DNA of 64,000 nt from positions 310,001-374,000 of the forward strand of contig JALQBC010000020.1 of NCBI GenBank assembly GCA_023375675.1, given 5' to 3'. Below, piece by piece: positions 45,231 to 55,014 of this stretch. The translations under genes and the position numbers were made by a program. Within the stretch, counting starts at the first letter, position 1; each line of letters opens with the position of its first letter. The notes below the pieces were generated by a model, which was not told the DNA's origin, made no database searches, and worked only from the letters and a program-made list of their open reading frames with translations. This DNA comes from Cytospora piceicola (Eukaryota; Ascomycota; Sordariomycetes; Diaporthales; Cytosporaceae).

Positions 45231-47165
45231 ATGACACCATGCCCTCCGCACGCAGCAAGAGGACGACACATTGGGACCTACGCGCTGACTTCAGAGATCG
45301 CCCCGTGGTTCAAGAACGCCCTGGCCAACTATCACCCATCTGGTGAAGTTCTGGAGCTTGTTAAACCATTTGCCGTCGAGTTTCATGACTTGGTTGAACG
45401 AGAGAGGAAAGCGAGTTTAGGCTTGCATGACCTCGACAGAATCGAGCTGACATACCAATATACTCTCGAAGTTGGTGCTGCCATTAGTCTGGCTGCAGAT
45501 GCCACTGACGACCCAGTGGACCTATCAAGCGAACTCCATACCTCAAATGCCGGCGGAGACGACCACTTGGTATCCTGGGGAGAACTTCTTACCGGCCTCA
45601 AGTGCGATCCTCCTATTATTGTGTTGTTTCCTCTCTACCTCATGATGTGCCAATCATTCACCCTCGAGCCAACATCCCACAGGGAGGATTTTGTATACTC
45701 CGCTTTGACAGGAGTCGACTGGGTATGTACCTGTCCTTTCGCCAGTGCACCTGAGCCGGTGGCATTTCTGAATTATGTCTTCAAGAAGTTCGCGGAGCCT
45801 TGACTTGCCGTCCATGGCTTTCCACCGGTAGGCGTCACTTCTGACTTCGCTGACAACAATTACATGATAGGCTAAAGGCAACAACAAATTCAATGATCGG
45901 CTAGCCGCCTTCGAGACTTTGGCACGAGCCTCCATACCGACCCTTGACGACGCGAAATCTGGCGAAGACCGTTGCTTCTGGCGCGTCGCTCTGGCGTATA
46001 TTCATGCCATGAACGGTTGCGAGAATGCTAGGCCTTTCAAGGCTCCTAAGCAAGCAGCAATCAATCATGGACTTGACCTCGACCTTGTGATCGCGACTCG
46101 TGGTTTGGACACACTCGGGTCCGCTTACATGTGTCGCGATGGCGCTGCGTGGCTCGACAATGAAGGTATGGACTCGCTCATCGGCTCCGCCGTGGCAAAT
46201 GATGTGATGGACCTCCATACCGACATTTGTACGGGCGAGACGCGTAACCTGCTTCGTCTTCTGTACCCCTCTGGTATCAATATCACACAGGCCATGCAGA
46301 CCACATCCACTATTCTGTCGTCTATGCTCTGCGAACTTTTCAGGGGCCACCACCGAGCACGGATGCATAATCGCGAAGATGGGCGTATCTCAGCTACCTC
46401 ACCAGCATACAGTTTCTTTCGGGCTCGCCACCGACGTATCTTTGAGACTCTCGAGCTCTACACTAACCAATACCCTTTCTTCTGGGAATGGTAAGTCACA
46501 TTTATGAACAAATAAGATGGCATTTTGCATCTAAGGTTTCCTGATAAGGCAGCTTCGTCGGCGGAGTGCTTCAGTGTTCTGTAGCCTCAAGCCAGACTGA
46601 AGCTCTCCGAGAGAGCTTCAGCTCACGCCTTTTTTCTGTTTGCCTTCCTTCAAGAAGTAAAGGAGAACACTTCTGGTAACGCATCTTTAGGACCTGGGAA
46701 ATTTACCGTATGGCCAAGTTCCAAGTCACCGAGGTTGCCATGACCGAGCCGCTTGTTTGTGGGCTTAAGAGAGCTGGCAGACGGGCTCAGCTTCCTGAAT
46801 CTCCCGCTAATTCCTTCTTCAACCTTTGGTACGACATGGTGGAAGATGGTTCAGCACAACTAGCCAAAGAGCAACCACTTGGTGTCAGCGAAGACCTTGC
46901 CCCCGTCGTCCGGGGCCTCCATAATCTCTGGCACCAGCAACTACTCGACATCACCAAGAAATCCGGATGGGGCCGCAGGTTTGACTATGAGTCGGATATG
47001 CTGTTAGGTGAGGCGGGGAAAACATTGGGCAGCAGAAGCGGTGTTTCTGAAGATATGTACAAGTTCAGTATCGCTTATGGGAGACTCAGTATGAGCCTTC
47101 CGTATATTGCTTACCATACTATCGATGCCATCATCTTGACGTATGGGGCTATACGTCCAGCTTGA
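45231..47165 (+). CDS. Unrecognised three-exon protein; possible non-canonical class I terpene-synthase-like enzyme
   Basis: Exons are 45231-45722, 45871-46490 and 46691-47165. Introns of 148 nt (GTATGT...CTGAC...GATAG) and 200 nt (GTAAGT...TTTAG) keep frame, giving about 528 aa. I do not recognise the family with certainty. The sequence looks largely helical, without signal peptide or clear membrane segments. It has an Asn/Asp-rich motif at residues 274-282 (N-D-V-M-D-L-H-T-D) followed by GETRNLL, the kind of layout class I isoprenoid synthases use to bind magnesium-diphosphate. A second aromatic-rich part follows (NSFFNLWYDMVEDG, LWHQQLLD, GWGRRFDYESDMLLGEAG, SIAYGRLSMSLPYIAYHTID). The convergent neighbour is a P450, which would fit terpene tailoring. 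The N terminus is uncertain: the start used is the first in-frame ATG, but a start at 45,121 with an extra intron is possible. The function is a hypothesis only. Confidence 0.6.
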
Positions 47166-48100
47166 AACTTACCAATTACGGAATGAGGAGAATTTATAGA
47201 GTTCCGGGTTGCAGTTCACAAATATATATTGGTCACGGAATAGTTGAAGTGCCCGTCCTTGAGCCCACATTTCCTTTCCAACCCCTAATCTATTTGGTTT
47301 TTCATTCTTGAATTGACATGTGAGTGGTCAAAAAGATGATTGGAAAATCAAGGACGCGGAGTTCGAAGGAGACATACTATACCTACTTTGACTCATTCCA
47401 CGCACGAACCTTTCCACATCTGCGCTCTTGATCTTCATTGATTGACTGGGATAGCAGATGGAACGCGTGGATAAACTAATCAGGGCTCATAACGGATACC
47501 CGGGAAACAGTCGAAAGACGGCGATATCCGCGGAACAAAAAGAGGCAGTTGAAAAACAGTTAAAAGAAAGAGTCTGTGGAAGTAGCAAGCACGGTTGCTC
47601 ATACTGAGTAAGGGAGGCAAACCATTTGGTCAGTCAAGCCGAGAATCAGGCCGAGGTTATAGCCGCGCGGGGCGTAATCATTAAATCAGGGCGAAGAGGT
47701 CTTGAAGTCGTTTTAAGTGCTTTCATCAGTACTGAGAAAGATTCAGGTATGGTTTGCTCAAAGTTTGCTGCCATAATAGCAGTTATTAGTACCCGCCGAC
47801 CCAACAACTCGAATTCGGCTACCCAGTAAAGGCGTTTTGTATGTGATTATGCCGAGAAATCACGTACTCAGTGGGCGGATAGTAAAAACTGGTGGACGGG
47901 TACTGGCTAGAATAAATCATCCTTTCAAAGGAAAAGAAAATAATCGCCCCGCTATGATAACTTTGTTGCTATCTACCACCTACCATAGACCCATTTTGAA
48001 AAGCTTTAATGAGACCGTATACAAATACACCAATATAACGTTAAAAACGGAATCGAAAACACCCGACTGAAATTCACCCTCTTTGCACCTTACTATCCGA
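47166..48100. other. Intergenic region between convergent genes
   Basis: 935 bp between the cyclase-like gene and the P450. Short open frames (47,626-47,829; 47,837-48,070) have no recognisable content. Nothing else is seen. Confidence 0.6.
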
Positions 48101-49803
48101 CTACGTGCTAAGCGGCAAACCAAGGGAGTCTCTGTTCCACTGCTTCGTAGCCGGGTCCAAGAACTTGTCCTGGGTACGGGACCATTCCCGTCTCACAAGA
48201 GCTGCCCTTTGAGTGTCCCTAGGCTTGAAATTACACTCGAATGGGGCGGGGACCATTGCCAGTCCACCTCTGAGATCATCCGAGTCGATCTTGCTTGGAT
48301 CAGGCGTGGAAATATCAAATGCCCACAACATACAAGCCATAGCCAGGAACAAACTTCGCTCCGCGATATGAATCCCCTGACAGAGCCGCCTGCCCGCGCC
48401 AAAAACATAATTGTGTCGCAGGGAGTCAGGATCACTTGACGTGGCAACTTCTTGCTCCGACCGTGTCTCATTCTGGAACCGCGAAGGATCAAAAACCTTC
48501 GGGTTTGGCCATCTCACCGGGTCCATATTCAATGCCCATACGTTGAGGACAACGGACGAACCAGCGGGGATGAAATGGCCGCGATAAATATCGCCCTTCA
48601 ACGGCGAGTGAGGCACCAATAGAGCGGTACTGGGCATCCACCTCAGTGTTTCCTTGACGCACCCGCGGACATAAGGGAGCTGTGCCATGTCTTCGATCTC
48701 AGGGAGGCGGTTAGTTCCAACCACGCAGTCGATCTCTTCCTGTGCCCGCCGCTGGACGCCCGGGTGTGTCACCATGGCCATCAGAAAACCGAAGAGCTCG
48801 TCAGAAGTAGTGCTGCTTCCTGCTTCCACGATGTCACCTGCTATGTACGATGCAAGCTCGTCAGAGAAATCCTCGTCCAACTGCGCTTGGGCTAGCGATA
48901 CGCAGAAGGAAGGTGTGGCAGTCCGTTCCAGGGCTTGTCTCTTTGCTTCCAACCAGCGATCGAGGAAGACGGATATACAACGGCGGTCGATATCCATGGC
49001 CTGCCGGCACACGGGCAAGAGACTCTTCGGCAACCTCTGGAGAATTGGGTAGCAGTCCATAAGCCGGGCTGGAATTGTAACGGCAAGATCGCAAACGTCC
49101 GAAAAGATAGACACAACGCTTTGCAACTTGGGGTCGGACCATGTCGTCGTACGGAAGCCGTAAACCATCTGGCAAGTCAGACTGTTAGAGTACCGCTGAA
49201 TGTGTCGTTTATGCTCAGTGGGACTTTCGAGGATATCCATGAGCATTTGTCGGCTTTCCAGGGTCTGGTAGGGCGTGTACGCCAGGATTGCCTTGGCGTT
49301 CAATATCTTGTGGTTTATTCGGTGGATCTGGCGCCAGGTTGGTGTGTATTTCTGTATTAAGCTTCAGTTCACTACGGACATGATATTTTTTTTTTTTGGA
49401 ACAAGGATTAAGGTTGAAAGCTTACCATTGCGACCTGCCGCAGCCCCCGGCTTGATACCGTGGAAAAAATGTACAGGTCGGGGCGCGAGGAATAATTAGA
49501 CCCCCGCTTGTCTAGCAGGTCTTTCGCAATTTCTTGCGATTGTATCATGATGAGAGGGTTTGACCCGACCATGAGGGAGTAAATTGGCCCGTAGACCTGT
49601 CCCCACTCGGCAAATGTCTTGTATGGCTTGAAAGTGGGCATGAGATGTAAATTCCCGACGACAGGAAGAGTCGGAGGACCAGGAGGCAAACCGGCTGCTC
49701 GCCTCCCAACTTGCAACAGCTTTACAAGCAGGTAGGCAAACAGGCATAGAAAAATTGCAGAAACGCTCATAGCCGTCGGAGTCTCGTAGTAGGGAGTCGC
49801 CAT
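48101..49803 (-). CDS. Cytochrome P450 monooxygenase (2 exons)
   Basis: Exon 1 is 49803-49426 and exon 2 is 49351-48101; the 74-nt intron (GTAAGC...TACAG) keeps frame (542 aa). It is a membrane-anchored haem-thiolate oxygenase of the endoplasmic reticulum. The N-terminal helix (MSVSAIFLCLFAYLLVKLLQV) is followed by the hinge LPPGPPTLPVVGN. Further motifs are the I-helix EAGSSTTSDEL (oxygen binding), KETLRW (ExxR), the DPSRF block and the haem loop FGAGRRLCQG with Cys450 as iron ligand. All are intact. Overall it resembles fungal secondary-metabolism P450s of the O-methylsterigmatocystin-oxidoreductase-like group, but no CYP family is assigned. It is convergent with the cyclase-like gene and sits at the edge of an AT-rich block, its promoter being only about 200 bp of normal-GC DNA. 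Confidence 0.94.
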
Positions 49804-50524
49804 AATACGTAGCTAGAAAAGTAAGAGTACTAGCGGTACATTTGAGCAGGATAGACTGAGGCAAGGGCTTAGTCTCAGACGGGATCTGATAGGTTACGGT
49901 AAAAGTGCTCGACTTGGTCTGGAATAACAGTAATGATTGAAGAGGGTTTGCCTACTGGAAAGAAAGAGAAAGGAAGAACAAATGAAGACCTAGAGCTTAA
50001 GTAGTGCTAATTAAAGTCTTAAGTGTATATAATAAAAAGCTTATTTATAAGGCTTTTAGTATTATATATAATAAAGGTATATAAATTTATTATAAATTAA
50101 TATTTAAATTTATAATATATTTATTAATATTTAAATAAATAGTAAAAACCTTTTAAAAGTTATATAATAGTATTATAAAAGTAAAAACCTTTTATAATAA
50201 ATAAAGAGCTATTAGCTTTACTATTTTAAAGTTAATATAAAAGAAGTTTAAGTAGTTTTAATTATAAAATAATTAATTTTAAAATAGAAATAAATTAAAT
50301 ATAATTTTAAAAATAATATTTAAGTTTAATTATATTAAAATAAATATAAATAATAAATATTTATAATATATTAATTTTATTTTAAGTTTAAAAGTAGTTA
50401 TTTAAATACTTTAACTATTAATTTAAAGTCTTTTTATTAAGTTAATAAATATAATACTATTAAACTATTATAATAAATCTTTTTATATAAATATATTATT
50501 TTATAATTTCTTTTAAAATATTAA
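49804..50524. other. P450 promoter region passing into AT-rich DNA
   Basis: Normal composition up to about 50,000, then RIP-like A/T-rich sequence. No gene. Confidence 0.6.
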
Positions 50525-50680
50525 ATGCCTTCCGTTAAGAAGCTTAATGTTTGTTTTATAAGGCAGGCGAGCATAATAGACAATTATTGCCCTTAAGATT
50601 TATACTACCTGTTTTTAATTCTGATTAGCTCTAAATTACAATTATACTGATTCGCTACAGCACCCGTCTAAAGGATCTGA
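50525..50680. repeat. Dispersed repeat family X, copy 3 (least mutated)
   Basis: 156 bp aligning with the two copies at 43,064-43,346. This copy keeps more C and G (for example GCTACAGCACCCGTCTAAAGG), so it is closest to the ancestral sequence. Confidence 0.75.
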
Positions 50681-51054
50681 TTAGCTGTGAAAAGCAGTGA
50701 TTTTAGCCGTCGAACGGCTAAGAGAACTAGAGATTATAAGGCCTTTTAATGCCTGCCGGAAGACTTACAGTCACTTTAAGGCCTAGATAAGGTCGGACCT
50801 ACGATAAGGCTTACGATTAGGTTCGAACTAAGATGCACGCTCGAGTTTTAATCCGAATAAAAAGCACTTACCTAAATCTGAATCTTTAGAAAAAGGGCTA
50901 TTAAACGGTATATTTAATTAAATCGTAGCCCTTAAGGTAGGCTTACTATTAAAGCTAATAGTTCTAATTCTGTAAGTTCTTAAGGTTTTTAACCCGAACC
51001 CTAGCCTTTCCCTCCTTTCTTCTTTACCGAAAGCTTATATAAGCCTTTAGATTC
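50681..51054. repeat. Less-mutated copy of the segment that follows repeat X
   Basis: About 370 bp with intermediate GC. It aligns in order with 43,360-43,700 but keeps many C/G bases that are T/A there (for example GCCTTTTAATGCCTGCCGGAAG versus GCTTTTTAATACTTATTAAAAG). No coding frame is evident. Confidence 0.65.
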
Positions 51055-51058
51055 GAAT

Positions 51059-51108
<50 letters not shown>

Positions 51109-51918
51109 GGTAAGTAGGTAAGTAAATAAGTAAGTTATTTAGTAAGTTAGTTAGTAAGTTAGTTAGTAAGTTAGTTAGTAAGTTAGTTAGTAAGTTAGCT
51201 AGTAACTAAGTAGGTAAGTAAGTAAGTAGGTAAGTAAGTAAGTAGGTAAGTAAGTAGGTAAGTAAGTAGGTAAGTAAGTAGGTAAGTTTGCTAGTAAATT
51301 AGCTAGTAAGTAAATTCGCTATTAAATAAGTAAATAAGTAAGCAAGTAGGTAGGTAAGTAAGTAGGTAAGTAAGTAAGTAGGTAGGTAAGTAAGTTAGTT
51401 AGTAAGTTAGTTAGTAAGTTAGTTAGTAAGTAAATTCGCTATTAAATAAGTAAATAAGTAAGTAAGTAAGTAAGTAAGTAAGTAGGTAAGTAAATAAGTA
51501 AGTTAGTTAGTAAGTTAGTTAGTAAGTTAGTTAGTAAGTTAGTTAGTAAGTTAGCTAGTAACTAAGTAGGTAAGTAAGTAAGTAGGTAAGTAAGTAAGTA
51601 GGTAAGTAAGTAAGTAAGTAAGTAAGTAGGTAAGTAAGTAGGTAAGTTTGCTAGTAAATTAGCTAGTAAGTAAATTTGCTATTAAATAAGTAAATAAGTA
51701 AGTAAGTCGGTAGGTAAGTAAGTAGGTAGGTAAGTAAGTAGGTAGGTAAGTAAGTTAGTTAGTAAGTTAGTTAGTAAGTTAGTTAGTAAGTAAATTCGCT
51801 ATTAAATAAGTAAATAAGTAAGTAAGTAGGTAAGTAAGTAAGTAAGTAAGTAGGTTAGTTAGAAAGTTAGCTATTAAATTAGCTATTAAATTAACTAGTA
51901 AGTAAGTAAATAAATAAA

Positions 51919-51951
<33 letters not shown>

Positions 51952-51990
51952 TAGCTAGTAAATTAACTAGTAAAGTATTTATATAATTAT

Positions 51991-52032
<42 letters not shown>

Positions 52033-52105
52033 GGTTAGTATATAAGTAAGTTAGCTAATAGGTTAGTTAGTAAAATAGCTAGTAAGTTAGTTAGTTAGTT
52101 AATTA
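51055..52105. repeat. TAAG tetranucleotide satellite with a 360-bp higher-order period
   Basis: About 1 kb of AAGT/AGTT/AGGT units. Marker variants recur exactly 360 bp apart: AGTAACTAAG at 51,201 and 51,561, TAAATTCGCT/TAAATTTGCT at 51,311 and 51,671, and TAAATTCGCT again at 51,431 and 51,791. The stretches 51,301-51,480 and 51,661-51,840 differ at only a few positions. Variable units lie outside this block on both sides. Confidence 0.92.
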
Positions 52106-52106
52106 T

Positions 52107-52271
52107 CTCGCCGCTTAAGGCTGCAGAGGAGATAATAGAGTAACGCTCGAAGGGCGTTACTTTATCGGATCCGGAGCAGCTTAAGCGGCGTAGCTAACTA
52201 TCTAACTAAGTAGCTATTAAGTTTCCGATCCTTTTTAACAGAAGGCCTTCTCGGCAGGCGGTCTTACCGCC
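52107..52271. repeat. GC-richer cassette of nested inverted repeats
   Basis: Outer arms CGCCGCTTAAGGCTGC (52,109-52,124) and GCAGCTTAAGCGGCG (52,176-52,190) pair with a single-base bulge. Inside them AGTAACGC (52,139-52,146) pairs with GCGTTACT (52,154-52,161). Two more hairpins follow, the palindrome GAAGGCCTTC (52,241-52,250) and GGCGGT-CTT-ACCGCC (52,257-52,271). The cassette ends the TAAG satellite and keeps normal C/G content although all DNA around it is A/T-shifted. Confidence 0.8.
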
Positions 52272-54789
52272 GTTCCTTAGTATTATATTAAAGATTAATT
52301 TTAAATATTTTTAAAATAAACTTACTTTTAATAATTAAAAACAAACTATTTATTTAAAAGGCTTTTTATTAAGAAAAATTAAAAACTTAATAATTAAATT
52401 AAAACTATTTAAACTACTTTAAATAAAATTAAATATTACTTTTTAAATATTACTTTATTATATTCTTTATAACTTAAATAGTAAAATAATTCTTTACTTA
52501 TTAAGTAATTAACTTATTAACTTACTTACTTACTTATTATTTAACTTAGCTACTTATTATAATAAAATAATATAAAATTAAAAGTTACTTAACTTAATAC
52601 TTATATATAAATTAAGTAACTTATTAAGCTTTATTATATTTTAATATTAAAACTTTAATTAAAAAGGCGTTAACTATATTTAAGCTTTTATTTTTAATTA
52701 AAATATTTATATTATATTAAACTAATAGCTTTACTTTAATTATTTTAATATATTATAATACTTATTAACTAACTTACTTAGTAGTTATTATAAGTTAATA
52801 TAGTTTAAAGTATATAAGATTAATTAATAGTATATAAGTTACTTTTTAATATATTTAGTTATTTTTAATACTTAGTCTTTATAAGTATTATTTCTTTATT
52901 TAAAATAGCTTAAATAATACTTCTTTTAAGTATTTATTAAATTTTTAACTATAAGCTAACTTTTAATACTACTTAACTTACTTATTAACTTACTTATATA
53001 CTTTTTTAAATACTAACTTACTTATTTATTTAATATAATATAGTAAATATAGCTTAAAATAAATATAACTTTACTTTATTAAATATATAAAACGTTAATA
53101 AGTATAGTAACTATATTGCTATTATAGCTAGCTATATACTTATTATAATTTATTAAAATAAAATAAGTTAAAATAACTAAAGTATATAATTTTAATAATT
53201 ATAAGTTTATAACCTTAATCGGCTATAATAACGCTATAAGTAATACTATCTTTATATTTTATATTTTTAAGTAATAGCTAAATTTATATTAAGTTAAATT
53301 TAGCTTAAATAAAGATATTAAGTTTATTAAAAATAATACCGGCTTTTTAAGCGTAGTTTATATAATAGATTAAATATATTACTTTAATAAATACTTTTAT
53401 CTTTATTATACTTACTTTAAAAACTATAATATTACTTTTTAAGCTTAGTTTAATATTAATTTCGACTTTATATTTAATTAATAATAAAAAATAACCTTAT
53501 ATAAATAAGTAATAGCTTATATATAAATAAAGCTAAGGTTTAATAATACTTTTTTATTAACGGCTTTTTAAAGTATTATAATATTACTATTTTAAACTAT
53601 TACTTATAGTTTAATATATTAGTTATTTTCTTACTTTTATATTTAATATACTTATTATAACTAATAAATATAAACGTTTTTTAGTAATTATAGGTATAAT
53701 ACTAGTAGGTTTTTTAAAAAAAAAGGTTATAAAGGTAACTTTATATTTACTTATAATAACTTTATTTATAAAGCTGTTTAAGTATATAGAAAAAGCGTGA
53801 AAATTCATATTAATTAAGTATTTACTAACTATAGTATAGTTTATAATAAACTCGGTATTTATAGCGTTTTATATTATAACTAGCTTTTTTAAAAGTAGCC
53901 TTTAGCCTTTTAACTATAGTAATATTCTTATAGAAATATTTTAAAAACAGTTTAATTCGAATTAATATACTTACTTTAACCTTTTACTTAACCTTTCTAT
54001 TAAACGTAACTAACGTACCTTCTATAATACTAAACGCTTAATATATTAATATATTTATTAAATAAGCTCTTTTATACGTTATACTATATAAGATTTAGCT
54101 TATATAGCTTTAAAATCTATATATTTTAAAAAGAAATTAAATACCGACGAAAATAATAAATAAACGTAGTTTAAAAGTATATAAAATAAAAAGAGAAGGC
54201 TGTAAATAAAGTTAAAAAGTAACGTTATAAACTTTATTATAATCGATAAAATTAAATAAAAAGATATTATAATAAAAGTAAAAATATAAGCTATTAAAGC
54301 TTAAAAGATTATATAAATAACAGCTATAATAAACCGGTAATAAGCTAAGTAAGCTTATAAATATAAAATAAAGAAAGATTTAAACTTTAATAAAGCTTAA
54401 TATAACGTTAAAAAGAAATTAAATACCGTAAAAGTTATAAAATAATAGTAGCTTTAATACTAACGTAGTAGCTAGTAGTACTAGACTTATTAACCTTACG
54501 TTAATGTTTTTTAAAAGGCATTTCGAGTGCTTGTTTTAATTACTCTTTTTATTTAAATAAGAATAATATATAACGAAGTTTTACTACTTATACTTATCCC
54601 GATATAATTAAACTTAAACATTATTCCTTTTTATCTCTTTACCTTTATTTTTATAGCCGACGGTTATTTAAAAGTATAAGCCTTTAAGCTTACTCTTAAT
54701 TAACCTTAACGCAGTAAGGCCGGTAGCTTTTAGTCCTTTATAAAGGTTACTTACCTTTACGACAATACTATTACTTAGATTTATAGCTA
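52272..54789. other. AT-rich, RIP-like DNA
   Basis: No gene; the largest open frame (53,623-53,808) is just A/T-rich sequence. The stretch 52,330-52,560 matches 38,394-38,580 and ends in TTAC-type units, the reverse complement of the TAAG array. From about 53,950 on, scattered phrases look like mutated coding sequence, but no domain can be named. Confidence 0.6.
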
Positions 54790-54794
54790 ATAAG
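54790..54794. repeat. Target-site duplication (ATAAG), left
   Basis: The 5-bp ATAAG directly before the left LTR is repeated directly after the right LTR (61,813-61,817), as expected for integrase-mediated insertion. Confidence 0.85.
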
Positions 54795-55014
54795 TGTTAC
54801 GGCGTGGCGTAGCTGTACGCGCTATCTGACCCTAACCTTAAGGTTAGCTAGTGATACCTGGCAGACAGCCCTACCTATACCTTAGGCTTTTTTTAAAGGG
54901 CTAACCTTACGTTTCCCTTTCTGTTTCCTTTTCTTCTCTATAACGACGATTCGATTAAAATTCGTAATATACCTGATTTAAGAGCCTAGCCTCTTATATA
55001 TCTCGTGCTGTAAT
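54795..55014. repeat. Left (5') LTR of retrotransposon 2
   Basis: 220 bp from TGTTACGG to CTGTAATA, matching 61,592-61,812. Its start is unmutated; its end is the C-to-T version of CCGTAACA. The 3' half (54,895-55,000) is almost identical in both LTRs. Confidence 0.92.

Noticed and set aside
53623..53808. 61-codon open frame in AT-rich DNA
   Set aside because: Ile/Lys/Phe-rich sequence expected from A/T-shifted DNA by chance.
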